From the NCBI GenBank assembly GCA_023231365.1, contig JALNVO010000192.1:1-5445 (forward strand): a DNA stretch of 5,445 nt. Reading direction: 5' to 3'. Positions 1 through 5,430 of the stretch are shown here, one piece after another. Every line of letters starts with the position of its first letter. Position 1 is the first letter of the stretch. The notes below the pieces were generated by a model. It was not told the origin of the DNA, did no database searches, and saw only the letters and a program-made list of their open reading frames with translations. The position numbers and the translations under genes were made by a program. This stretch comes from Fibrobacteraceae bacterium. Its GTDB lineage: Bacteria; Fibrobacterota; Fibrobacteria; Fibrobacterales; Fibrobacteraceae.

Positions 1-33
1 ACAAGCAAAGCTAATTAATTATACTTTATAGGA

Positions 34-585
34 GTGAAATTAGTCTTTGCCATTTTATTGATTCTCCTTTTAGAAGCTTGCTCACCCAAGCTTTACAATG
101 CAGATGTGGTTTTGACAGCACAAGAAAAAAATACAGCAAAAAGCCCGGTCTCTGAATTTACGGCAACGGACAACGGCGATACAGTAACCCTTCCGGCAAA
201 CATCAAAAATGCTTACAACGACGCCCTCTCATCCATAGTCCCGGATTCTTGCAATCTAAGCATCCTCTTGGAGGGAAGTGTCCGCGAAAACTACCGCAGT
301 TGGTGGTATTTAGGAATTGCCGTGCTAGCACCGCTCTGGCCCGCGATGCCCCGCAATACGGATATGGAAATTCGGCTGAACGCAAACCTTGTCTGCAATG
401 GAATCGTAGCGGAGAGCGTGAGTTTGCTCGAAGAAGAACATACAAGGCTCTTCTGGTACGGGCCTTACCGCACTTTTGAACTTCAAAAAAATGCAAACCT
501 TTTGCACCTGAAACTCATTCAGCGGCTCTCCCAAGCTCTATCCCAAAATACAGCCACCGATTACACCATTCAATCTGATTTCTAG
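34..585 (+). CDS. Putative small lipoprotein of unknown function
   Basis: I do not recognise the family. The 183-residue product begins with a short lipoprotein signal: Lys2, a hydrophobic core at residues 3-13, and a lipobox-like L-E-A-C with Cys16 as the expected lipidated residue. After it come a polar stretch (17-55), a strongly hydrophobic aromatic segment near 89-106 (R-S-W-W-Y-L-G-I ... P-L-W-P) and a conserved-looking F-W-Y-G-P-Y-R motif at 140-146. Cys73 and Cys121 could form a disulfide. Anchoring to the inner or outer membrane on the periplasmic side is inferred. The GTG start is chosen because an in-frame TAA lies at 16-18 and later starts would destroy the signal peptide. The purine run AGGAG (30-34) overlaps the start codon, so it cannot act as a normal ribosome-binding site for it. 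The gene ends 9 nt before rsmI and probably belongs to the rsmI-lnt operon. Product identity is uncertain; that it is a real exported gene is fairly safe. Confidence 0.8.
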   Translation: MKLVFAILLILLLEACSPKLYNADVVLTAQEKNTAKSPVSEFTATDNGDTVTLPANIKNAYNDALSSIVPDSCNLSILLEGSVRENYRSWWYLGIAVLAPLWPAMPRNTDMEIRLNANLVCNGIVAESVSLLEEEHTRLFWYGPYRTFELQKNANLLHLKLIQRLSQALSQNTATDYTIQSDF

Positions 586-594
586 ATTATAACT

Positions 595-1287
595 ATGCAT
601 ACACTTTACGTTGTCGCAACTCCTATCGGAAACTTGGAAGATATTACTTACCGCGCCGTGCGCATCTTAAAAGAAGTCTCTCTGGTGCTTGCCGAAGACA
701 CTCGCCATTCTAGGCTCCTCTTCGACCATTACGATATTCACACACCCATGGAAAGCTACCACGACTTCAACAAAGAAGAAGTGACGCCGAAATACGTAGA
801 ATACCTAAAAAGTACTGGCGACATCGCAATTATCAGCGATGCGGGCACACCGGGCATTGCCGACCCCGCATTCAATTTAGTGCGGGAATGCGTAAGAGAA
901 AATATCGACGTGCGAAGCGTGCCAGGAGCATGTGCAATGATCAACGCCATCGTTTCAAGCGGGCTTCCTACAGACCGGTTCCGCTTTGAAAATTTTTCTC
1001 CAAAGAAGAGCGCACAGCGCCTGCACCTTTTGGAAAAGCTGAAAGAAAACGCGGACTCTACGCTCATCTTTTATGCAAGCCCCCATAACTTGGTCAAGTT
1101 CCTAGACGAAATCCGCCAAGTATTCGGCGAAATTCCAGTTGCGCTAATGCGGGAACTCACTAAAAAATTTGAAGAGCACTTGATAGATACCCCATCGAGA
1201 CTTCTCGAACATTACAAAGAACGCGAGCCCAAAGGAGAATACGTACTCCTATTCCACCCGCAAGGAAAGGGTGGATTATGCGAATAA
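595..1287 (+). CDS. rsmI: 16S rRNA (cytidine(1402)-2'-O)-methyltransferase RsmI
   Basis: This enzyme uses S-adenosylmethionine to 2'-O-methylate C1402 of 16S rRNA in the decoding centre. The family signatures are clear: V-A-T-P-I-G-N-L-E-D-I at residues 7-17, A-E-D-T-R-H-S at 33-39, the SAM-site region I-S-D-A-G-T-P-G-I-A-D-P at 80-91, S-V-P-G-A-C-A at 108-114, S-G-L-P-T-D-R-F at 122-129, F-Y-A-S-P-H at 159-164, R-E-L-T-K-K-F-E-E at 186-194 and a closing G-E-Y-V-L-L at 214-219. At 230 residues it holds the whole tetrapyrrole-methylase-type catalytic domain but lacks the roughly 50-residue C-terminal extension of the E. coli enzyme (about 286 residues). Shorter forms are known in other phyla, so this need not be truncation. 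One local departure is F-E-N-F-S-P at 131-136, where F-E-G-F-L-P is usual. The ATG at 595 puts the signature at the normal distance from the N-terminus; no clear Shine-Dalgarno precedes it. The 3' end overlaps lnt by 10 nt, suggesting translational coupling. Confidence 0.97.
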   Translation: MHTLYVVATPIGNLEDITYRAVRILKEVSLVLAEDTRHSRLLFDHYDIHTPMESYHDFNKEEVTPKYVEYLKSTGDIAIISDAGTPGIADPAFNLVRECVRENIDVRSVPGACAMINAIVSSGLPTDRFRFENFSPKKSAQRLHLLEKLKENADSTLIFYASPHNLVKFLDEIRQVFGEIPVALMRELTKKFEEHLIDTPSRLLEHYKEREPKGEYVLLFHPQGKGGLCE

Positions 1288-3149
1288 CGTTCGCATTTCT
1301 CGCAAGCCAGATTGCGCTCGGGCTTTGCATCGTAGCGCTAAACCCGGGAGACCCCGGACTTTATACATTCTGGCCCCAAGCGATCCCATTTATCCTTGCG
1401 CTCCCCTTTCTCTTTTTTAAACAAATCCGTGCCAAATTTTCAAAAGCCGTGCTCGCTACCACGCTCATCAGCTTCGCCTGCCTCGCAATTGATTATACGC
1501 TCCGGGGGCACGCCGGCCTCGTCCAGCTAGCCACCACATTCATACCCCTCTTTCTTTTGGGATTAGTGCACTTTGTAATATGGAACGTCCGGCGACTGAA
1601 AGAAAAAGAATCCCGCACAGCGTTCTTCATCAGCATACTCGCCTGGGGATTCTATGCACTCGCCTTTCCTCCGCTACCGCTTGGCCCCGGAGCAATCGTA
1701 TTTCTCGCACCCTGGTTCATCATTCTTTTCAAATACAAAATGCAAAGCGCGCTATTCGGCACATTCTGGTCCGGAATCTTCTACAACGCCATTAACTATT
1801 ACTGGATTTACAACGTAATGAAAGTCGGACCCGCAGGGTTCATCCTATTCGGGCTATTCCTCCTCATTGCATACTTTAGTTTGTACAACACAATCGCCGC
1901 AGCCGTATTCGTTAAAGCGCGGGATGTCAAAATAAAAGGATTCCCCGTCTTCCTAGTCCTCTTCCCATTATTTTACGCCGGGCTAGAAATGACGCGCACC
2001 TATGGCGATTTCAGTTTTCCGTGGAGCCATTTGGGCTACGCCTTCGGCAACCAGCTTCCACTCCTGCAAGGGCTCTCGCTCATCGGTATTTTCGGCTACA
2101 CGGCACTCATCATTGCAAGCAACATGATCTTCGCCCTCGGCTTCCTAAAGAACAAAAAAGTGCTCTGGGCAGTCCCCATCCTCTTATTCGCCGTGCTCTG
2201 GGTTTATGGCGCAAGCGTCCTCTCCAAACCAGAAGCCCAGCCGTTCTATTTAGCGCGCAACCAAAAAGCGCCCACAATAGCCGTGGTGCAGCCGAGCATC
2301 CACCAGACAAAAAAATGGAGCAAGGACTACTATGATTCGGTCATCACCAAAACGTGGAAGCTCATCGACGACAGCACAGACGTAAACAAGCTCGACTTAA
2401 TCGTACTTCCCGAGACCGCAATTCCAGACTTTATCCGGATGCGGAGCTCCGAAATGCAATGGATCCGCCAGAAGATCAAAGGTTCACAGACAAGTCTATT
2501 CGTCGGAGCTCTGGACTATGACAGAAACGGGAAAGAACCCCGTCCCATCAACTTTTACAACAGCGGATTCCTGTTCCACCCTGGCGTATACAAACCCGAA
2601 CGCTACATAAAAGGGCATCTGGTTCCTTTCAGCGAGCGCATCCCCTTTGACGACGTATTCCCCATTCTCAATTATGTGAACTTCGGAGAAGGCGACTTTG
2701 TCGCGGGCAAGGAAATACCCGTATTCAAGCCATTCGATTGGACACCGTTCATCTGTTATGAAGCCATTTACGGAGACCGCATCCGCCAAGCGATCCGCAA
2801 TGGATCAAAACTTATGGTAAACATAACCAACGATGGATGGTTCGGAATCAGCACGGCCCCCGGGCAGCACCTGAATTTAATCCGCTACCGCGCCATCGAA
2901 AACGGATACCCCGTAGTGCGCACGGCGAACAGCGGAATTTCTGTATTCATTGACGAATACGGTCACGAAGACCAGCTCACAGGACTTTTTACAGAAAGAG
3001 TCATCAAAAGGAAAATGCCGCTCCGCACAAGAGATACTTTGTACGTACATATCGGCGATGCCGTGGAACACGGGCTTCTCCTCTTTTTCTTTGCTTATTT
3101 GATAGCCCTATTCGCTATACGGCGGATTCAGAAAAAATCAACCGATTAA
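1278..3149 (+). CDS. lnt: Apolipoprotein N-acyltransferase Lnt with an N-terminal membrane extension
   Basis: Lnt carries out the last step of lipoprotein maturation, moving an acyl chain from phospholipid to the free amino group of the lipidated N-terminal Cys on the periplasmic face of the inner membrane. The nitrilase-like domain spans about 332-585. The catalytic triad is visible: Glu379 in L-P-E-T-A-I-P, Lys445 in Y-I-K-G-H-L-V-P-F, and Cys493 in F-I-C-Y-E (equivalent to E. coli E267, K335 and C387). The N-I-T-N-D-G-W-F-G motif (515-523) and A-P-G-Q-H (527-531) follow, and a final membrane helix lies near 598-614. The protein is 623 residues against about 512 in E. coli. The excess is N-terminal: hydrophobic segments near 3-21, 32-48, 57-73 and 81-102 precede the canonical start of the family around 114 (A-F-P-P-L-P-L-G at 129-136). 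The ATG overlaps rsmI; AAAGG at 1266-1270, 7 nt upstream, is a good ribosome-binding site. The last 12 bp overlap the opposing hydrolase gene. Confidence 0.96.
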   Translation: MRITFAFLASQIALGLCIVALNPGDPGLYTFWPQAIPFILALPFLFFKQIRAKFSKAVLATTLISFACLAIDYTLRGHAGLVQLATTFIPLFLLGLVHFVIWNVRRLKEKESRTAFFISILAWGFYALAFPPLPLGPGAIVFLAPWFIILFKYKMQSALFGTFWSGIFYNAINYYWIYNVMKVGPAGFILFGLFLLIAYFSLYNTIAAAVFVKARDVKIKGFPVFLVLFPLFYAGLEMTRTYGDFSFPWSHLGYAFGNQLPLLQGLSLIGIFGYTALIIASNMIFALGFLKNKKVLWAVPILLFAVLWVYGASVLSKPEAQPFYLARNQKAPTIAVVQPSIHQTKKWSKDYYDSVITKTWKLIDDSTDVNKLDLIVLPETAIPDFIRMRSSEMQWIRQKIKGSQTSLFVGALDYDRNGKEPRPINFYNSGFLFHPGVYKPERYIKGHLVPFSERIPFDDVFPILNYVNFGEGDFVAGKEIPVFKPFDWTPFICYEAIYGDRIRQAIRNGSKLMVNITNDGWFGISTAPGQHLNLIRYRAIENGYPVVRTANSGISVFIDEYGHEDQLTGLFTERVIKRKMPLRTRDTLYVHIGDAVEHGLLLFFFAYLIALFAIRRIQKKSTD

Positions 3150-3776
3150 AGACCAAGGCCAATGGCCCGCTTTAGGGCGCATCAATATTTTAGCTTGAGG
3201 CAAAAGACTTTCTGCAACCTTAGCCACGGCAGGAGTCACCCAGAGATCTTCCTTGCCAAATCGTACTTCGGCATTTGGCAAAGAAGTGGGTTCCTCTATT
3301 TTTGCATCCGCCAGATATTCAAGGCCCTTCTCCAAAAGCTCAACAGGAGTTTTGAGGGCCGTTTCCATCCAAGCATTCTGAAAAGATTCGTCCGCAGGCC
3401 CAAAAAGTTCAAGAATATTGTTCAAAGCCTGCTTCGGCATCTTGCAAATTTCTTTAGCCATTAGAAGCACTTGTTTACGCGGCCAAGCATCCTCACCATG
3501 GCAAAAATCCAAAATAGGCGCAAGCAGAATCCAGCGCTGATTTGCCGGGCGGGATTTTACCGAACGAAGCATCGAAAGCGCCCCGAGATCCATACCGAGA
3601 AGGACATCGGCAGATTGGAGTTCCGGAATATGAGTGTAAAGGTCATCGGGGGATCCGATCACCTTAGAATAAGGAATAAAAGTATGTGCAGCTTCCGGAA
3701 CAGCCGCGGAAAGTTCGTCTTCCCAAACTCCCAAATCCGAAGCGAAGCCGGATAGCCATGTCCAATTCTGCGACAT
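3138..3776 (-). CDS. BioH-like alpha/beta hydrolase with Asp at the nucleophile position
   Basis: The 212-residue cytosolic protein follows the BioH layout. BioH removes the methyl ester from pimeloyl-ACP methyl ester in biotin synthesis. Matching elements are W-L-S-G-F ... V-W (7-18, where BioH has H-G-W ... W), strand and elbow V-L-L-G-M-D-L-G (58-65), I-L-L-A-P-I-L-D-F (83-91) followed by E-D-A-W-P (95-99), lid helices about 100-160 including L-E-K-G-L-E-Y-L (148-155), the acid loop G-K-E-D-L-W-V (174-180, Asp177) and the His motif A-G-H-W-P-W (203-208, His205). The decisive oddity is Asp63 (GAT, plus-strand 3588-3590) where the nucleophilic Ser of G-x-S-x-G is expected, and Ser9 where the oxyanion His-Gly usually lies. 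The protein could be an Asp-nucleophile hydrolase, a different esterase or a catalytically dead relative. It ends only 7 residues after His205, short for the fold but similar to compact BioG-type proteins. No other biotin gene is visible, so I give no symbol. Start ATG at 3776 has a good ribosome-binding site. Confidence 0.8.
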   Translation of the reverse strand: MSQNWTWLSGFASDLGVWEDELSAAVPEAAHTFIPYSKVIGSPDDLYTHIPELQSADVLLGMDLGALSMLRSVKSRPANQRWILLAPILDFCHGEDAWPRKQVLLMAKEICKMPKQALNNILELFGPADESFQNAWMETALKTPVELLEKGLEYLADAKIEEPTSLPNAEVRFGKEDLWVTPAVAKVAESLLPQAKILMRPKAGHWPWSLIG

Positions 3777-3783
3777 AAGCCAA

Positions 3784-3790
3784 CCTCTTT
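3784..3790 (-). promoter_or_regulatory. Ribosome-binding site of the BioH-like gene
   Basis: On the minus strand this reads AAAGAGG and stands 7 nt before the ATG (3776-3774). It is the strongest Shine-Dalgarno match in the window and fixes the start codon. It lies outside the inverted-repeat element whose end is at 3799, so insertion of that element left the translation signal intact. Confidence 0.7.
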
Positions 3791-3798
3791 TTGAATAA

Positions 3799-3815
3799 GG
3801 GCTACTCTAAAAACT
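3799..3815 (+). repeat. Left terminal inverted repeat of the 164-bp element
   Basis: The sequence GGGCTACTCTAAAAACT pairs with the right end at 3946-3962 with two adjacent mismatches. The same end recurs at 5151-5167 as GGGTATCTCTAAAAATT. A consensus from the three ends is GGG, C or T, two variable bases, CTCTAAAAA, C or T, then T. Confidence 0.75.
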
Positions 3816-3831
3816 GCTTTGGTTAAGTGAA
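3799..3831 (+). repeat. 33-bp end block shared with 5151-5183
   Basis: Position-by-position comparison with 5151-5183 gives 28 identities in 33 without gaps. The shared core is CTCTAAAAA, one variable base, TGCTTTGGT, one variable base, AAGTGAA. The block extends the 17-bp inverted repeat inwards and shows that the two intergenic elements belong to one family. Confidence 0.8.
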
Positions 3832-3853
3832 CCGCATGCAAATCGAGCGCAGC

Positions 3854-3875
3854 AAAAGCAAGCTTGCTTGTTTTT
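3854..3875. repeat. Hairpin with 10-bp stem and TT loop inside the element
   Basis: AAAAGCAAGC (3854-3863) pairs with GCTTGTTTTT (3866-3875) with a single G-T wobble, leaving a TT loop. It includes the perfect palindrome AAGCAAGCTTGCTT in overlapping register. The AGCTTGCT core at its centre recurs in two hairpins of the second element. Confidence 0.7.
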
Positions 3876-3895
3876 ATTGCCAAGATGCAGCTGCG

Positions 3896-3909
3896 GACGA
3901 TACATCGTC
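3896..3909. repeat. Short hairpin GACGAT/ATCGTC
   Basis: This is a perfect 6-bp stem with a 2-nt AC loop, next to the outer CCGCA/TGCGG pairing of the element. It follows the same short-loop style as the other hairpins in both elements. Confidence 0.55.
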
Positions 3910-3912
3910 AAT

Positions 3913-3930
3913 TTATCAAGAACCGAGCAA
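3913..3930. repeat. Exact 18-bp block shared with 5185-5202
   Basis: TTATCAAGAACCGAGCAA occurs identically at 5185-5202. Here it is separated from the 33-bp end block by 81 nt; in the second copy by only 1 nt. The intervening 81 nt carry the main hairpin, so the two copies differ by gain or loss of a hairpin module. Confidence 0.85.
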
Positions 3931-3945
3931 AGGCAGGAACAATTG

Positions 3946-3962
3946 AGTTTTTAGAGGTGCCC
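3946..3962 (-). repeat. Right terminal inverted repeat of the 164-bp element
   Basis: Read on the minus strand it is GGGCACCTCTAAAAACT, 15/17 identical to the left end. The base after it begins the right-hand ATAA copy (3963-3966). Confidence 0.75.
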
Positions 3963-3975
3963 ATAACAACAAAAA

Positions 3976-4003
3976 GATATAATCCTCTCTTATATTTAGG
4001 CAA
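3976..4003 (-). promoter_or_regulatory. Candidate promoter for the BioH-like gene
   Basis: On the minus strand TTGCCT (4003-3998) and TATATC (3981-3976) are separated by 16 nt. Each matches four of six positions of the sigma-70 consensus. The DNA is AT-rich and lies between the TPR gene's terminator-like hairpin and the 164-bp element. If used, transcription would start near 3969 and run through the element, giving a structured leader of nearly 200 nt. The match is modest and other AT-rich hexamers lie nearby. Confidence 0.25.
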
Positions 4004-4041
4004 TACTTTTTTTAGTTCGCAAGTTTTTTTTCCGATGGCAT

Positions 4042-4066
4042 AAAAATCCGAGGAAATTAGTTCCTC
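4042..4066 (-). terminator. Probable intrinsic terminator of the TPR gene
   Basis: On the minus strand GAGGAA (4066-4061) pairs with TTCCTC (4055-4050) around a 5-nt loop, then GGA is followed by a run of five T (4046-4042). It lies about 40 nt beyond the TPR stop codon. The 6-bp stem is short and the T run begins a few bases late, so it may be weak. The remaining AT-rich DNA at 3967-4041 contains T-runs but no other clear feature apart from the candidate promoter. Confidence 0.5.
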
Positions 4067-4104
4067 CATTCTGGAATATTTTAAAAACCCAAAGCGGAGC
4101 TTTT

Positions 4105-5145
4105 CTACTGCTCACTTATTTGAGCTTCATATTCCGCAATATCGGCGAGAAGCGAACGATCATTTGGGTAAAATTTTCTAGCCACCTCTAAAATGCGCAG
4201 GGATTCTTTTGTATTGCTTTTAACGCCCCACTCATAGGCCAAATTGCGAAAGCCGTACAAGGCCTCCGAATCCCCTGCTTCTGCGGCCAAAAGGTAGGCC
4301 GATTCGGCGCGTTCATACCAATGGGCATCGAATGCCAAATTTCCTAAGAATATCGCGGCATCCGCATTTTTAGGGTCGATGGCGAGAATTTCAGAAAGAG
4401 TTTCCATCGCTGCATACGGATTTCCCGATTCGGAAAGGACTTCGGCTAATTTGTACATAACATTCTCATTGTCCGATCTTGCGGACAACGCTTCCTTGTA
4501 GAAGGCGGCACTTTCTATGAAATTTTTCTGAGTGCGCTCTACATCACCCGCATATACCAAAAAATCCACTTCTTCCGGATGGTGCGCATAAGCCTCCCGC
4601 ACGCGCTTCACCGCAGCCTTAGCATCGCCAAGAGCAATTTCCGACTCTGCCGTCCGGTACACAAGCCCGATATCGTCCGGATCCAAGTTGGAAGCTTTCG
4701 TAAAAGCGCGCAGCGCACCTACCTTATCGCCCGAACGGGAAGAAGCCTCACCTAGGAATTCCCAGGCAGAAACGTTAGACGGATCGATTAAAAGCCCGCG
4801 GCGGTATGCGGCAACGCTCTCAGGAAACTCTCCGAGCCTAAAAAGGACAGAAGCCAAGTTGAAAATAGCCGGCGCCGATTTGCCATCCGAAGCATCCACA
4901 GCCTTGCGGTACGCAGCGGCAGCTTCCGGAAACTTTTCCTGCTGGAACAGACAATTTGCAATATCAAAAGAAGTTTCAAATAAAGGAGCCCCGCGATCCT
5001 GAGCCTTGCGGAATAAAATTTCCGCATACGCAAACTTGCCCTCCGAATACAAGGCCTTTGCGCGGTTGAACAAATCTTCAGAAGACTGAGCTGCAAAAGC
5101 CACCGAGCAAAGCAGACCGATTAAGAACAACTTAAAGAATTTCAT
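4105..5145 (-). CDS. Exported tetratricopeptide-repeat (TPR) protein
   Basis: The 346-residue product starts with a signal peptide: Lys2 and Lys5, a hydrophobic core at 6-17, and a V-A-F-A/A-Q site predicting cleavage after Ala18. Cys13 lies within the core without a lipobox, so I favour a soluble periplasmic protein over a lipoprotein. The rest is almost wholly TPR-like helical pairs, about nine units near 21-52, 55-88, 91-122, 125-156, 159-190, 193-223, 226-257, 260-291 and 294-327. Typical cues are A-x-x-x-Y/F-x-x-A and a closing L-x-P or I-D-P (for example 119-122 and 256-258). No enzymatic domain is visible. By family it would be a protein-protein scaffold in the envelope; the partner is unknown. 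The start is fixed by the signal peptide. No Shine-Dalgarno is visible, because the repeat element ends only 5 nt before the ATG. A hairpin terminator candidate follows the stop. It runs in the same direction as the BioH-like gene but is separated from it by 328 bp. Confidence 0.92.
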   Translation of the reverse strand: MKFFKLFLIGLLCSVAFAAQSSEDLFNRAKALYSEGKFAYAEILFRKAQDRGAPLFETSFDIANCLFQQEKFPEAAAAYRKAVDASDGKSAPAIFNLASVLFRLGEFPESVAAYRRGLLIDPSNVSAWEFLGEASSRSGDKVGALRAFTKASNLDPDDIGLVYRTAESEIALGDAKAAVKRVREAYAHHPEEVDFLVYAGDVERTQKNFIESAAFYKEALSARSDNENVMYKLAEVLSESGNPYAAMETLSEILAIDPKNADAAIFLGNLAFDAHWYERAESAYLLAAEAGDSEALYGFRNLAYEWGVKSNTKESLRILEVARKFYPNDRSLLADIAEYEAQISEQ

Positions 5146-5150
5146 AATTA

Positions 5151-5183
5151 GGGTATCTCTAAAAATTGCTTTGGTGAAGTGAA
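5151..5183 (+). repeat. 33-bp end block, second copy
   Basis: It matches 3799-3831 at 28 of 33 ungapped positions. Its outer base lies 5 nt from the TPR start codon, so it forms most of that gene's immediate 5' region. Confidence 0.8.
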
Positions 5184-5184
5184 A

Positions 5185-5202
5185 TTATCAAGAACCGAGC
5201 AA
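5185..5202. repeat. Exact 18-bp block, second copy
   Basis: It is identical to 3913-3930. Read on the minus strand it ends in TTGATAA and runs into TTTCAC, giving GATAAT, which resembles a -10 box for the TPR gene. The hexamer 17 nt upstream, TTCATG, is a poor -35 match, so promoter activity is only a possibility. Confidence 0.8.
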
Positions 5203-5212
5203 GAAACATGAA

Positions 5213-5236
5213 CACTTAGGAGCTTGCTCCTTAGTG
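5213..5236. repeat. Hairpin, 11-bp stem with one mismatch and TT loop
   Basis: CACTTAGGAGC (5213-5223) pairs with GCTCCTTAGTG (5226-5236) in 10 of 11 positions. The centre is AGCTTGCT, the same core as in the hairpins at 3854-3875 and 5413-5430. Confidence 0.7.
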
Positions 5237-5272
5237 AGAATGATCCCTGTGGGAGCAGGAACGAATAGTGGC

Positions 5273-5303
5273 CAATACTGGCGGTATTGATGCCTTCGGC
5301 ATC
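5273..5303. repeat. Two abutting hairpins
   Basis: CAATAC (5273-5278) pairs with GTATTG (5284-5289) around a 5-nt loop. GATGCC (5289-5294) pairs with GGCATC (5298-5303) around TTC. They share one base, and the first can be extended by GGC/GCC only at the expense of the second, so alternative pairings are possible. Confidence 0.55.
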
Positions 5304-5325
5304 CGCTTCTCCGCCTCGATCATGA

Positions 5326-5343
5326 TAGTGAACGAGTTCACTA
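5326..5343. repeat. Perfect 8-bp hairpin with GATC flanks
   Basis: TAGTGAAC (5326-5333) pairs perfectly with GTTCACTA (5336-5343) around a GA loop. Copies of GATC at 5318-5321 and 5349-5352 lie on either side and could extend the stem across a small internal loop. Confidence 0.65.
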
Positions 5344-5412
5344 CCTGAGATCCTCGGCTTGAGCGCTCTTGGCCATCTTTGAGTGACGACAGTCGCAAAG
5401 GTCGAATGCAGC

Positions 5413-5430
5413 GCAAAAGCTTGCTTTTGC
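5413..5430. repeat. Perfect 8-bp hairpin with TT loop
   Basis: GCAAAAGC (5413-5420) pairs perfectly with GCTTTTGC (5423-5430). It shares the AGCTTGCT centre and flanking module order with the interior hairpin of the element at 3799-3962. Confidence 0.65.

Larger units (their letters stand above)
3799..3962. mobile_element. MITE-like non-coding element with terminal inverted repeats and ATAA flanks
   Basis: The left end GGGCTACTCTAAAAACT (3799-3815) matches the reverse complement of the right end AGTTTTTAGAGGTGCCC (3946-3962) at 15 of 17 positions. The 4-bp sequence ATAA lies directly against both ends (3795-3798 and 3963-3966), as expected of a target-site duplication. At 164 bp with no credible reading frame it cannot encode a transposase, so it would be moved in trans. 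The interior holds inverted repeats: CCGCATGCA (3832-3840) against TGCAGCTGCGG (3886-3896), a 10-bp stem at 3854-3875, and GACGAT/ATCGTC at 3896-3909. A related element starts at 5151. It sits 22 nt upstream of the BioH-like start codon, within its leader or promoter region. I cannot name the parent transposon family. A 4-bp match can arise by chance, but its exact abutment to both repeats makes this unlikely. Confidence 0.72.

Noticed and set aside
75..82. AGCTTGCT inside the lipoprotein gene, as in the hairpin centres
   Set aside because: It encodes the lipobox region, has no flanking stem, and an 8-mer match is easily a coincidence.
3162..3755. Two plus-strand open frames antisense to the BioH-like gene (3162-3464 and 3471-3755)
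   Set aside because: Basic, low-information translations with no family features; they are shadows of the minus-strand coding sequence.
3659..3883. 74-codon minus-strand open frame crossing the element end and the hydrolase N-terminus
   Set aside because: It overlaps the well-supported BioH-like gene in another frame and includes the inverted-repeat end; no ribosome-binding site or domain.
3978..3983. Perfect TATAAT on the plus strand
   Set aside because: No adequate -35 hexamer at normal spacing and no plus-strand gene downstream. It lies in generally AT-rich DNA and overlaps the minus-strand promoter candidate.
4004..4031. T7 and T8 runs on the plus strand that might mark a terminator
   Set aside because: No GC-rich stem precedes either run and no plus-strand gene ends nearby.
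4688..5002. 104-codon plus-strand open frame inside the TPR gene
   Set aside because: Antisense shadow of repetitive Ala-rich TPR codons; no signal or domain.
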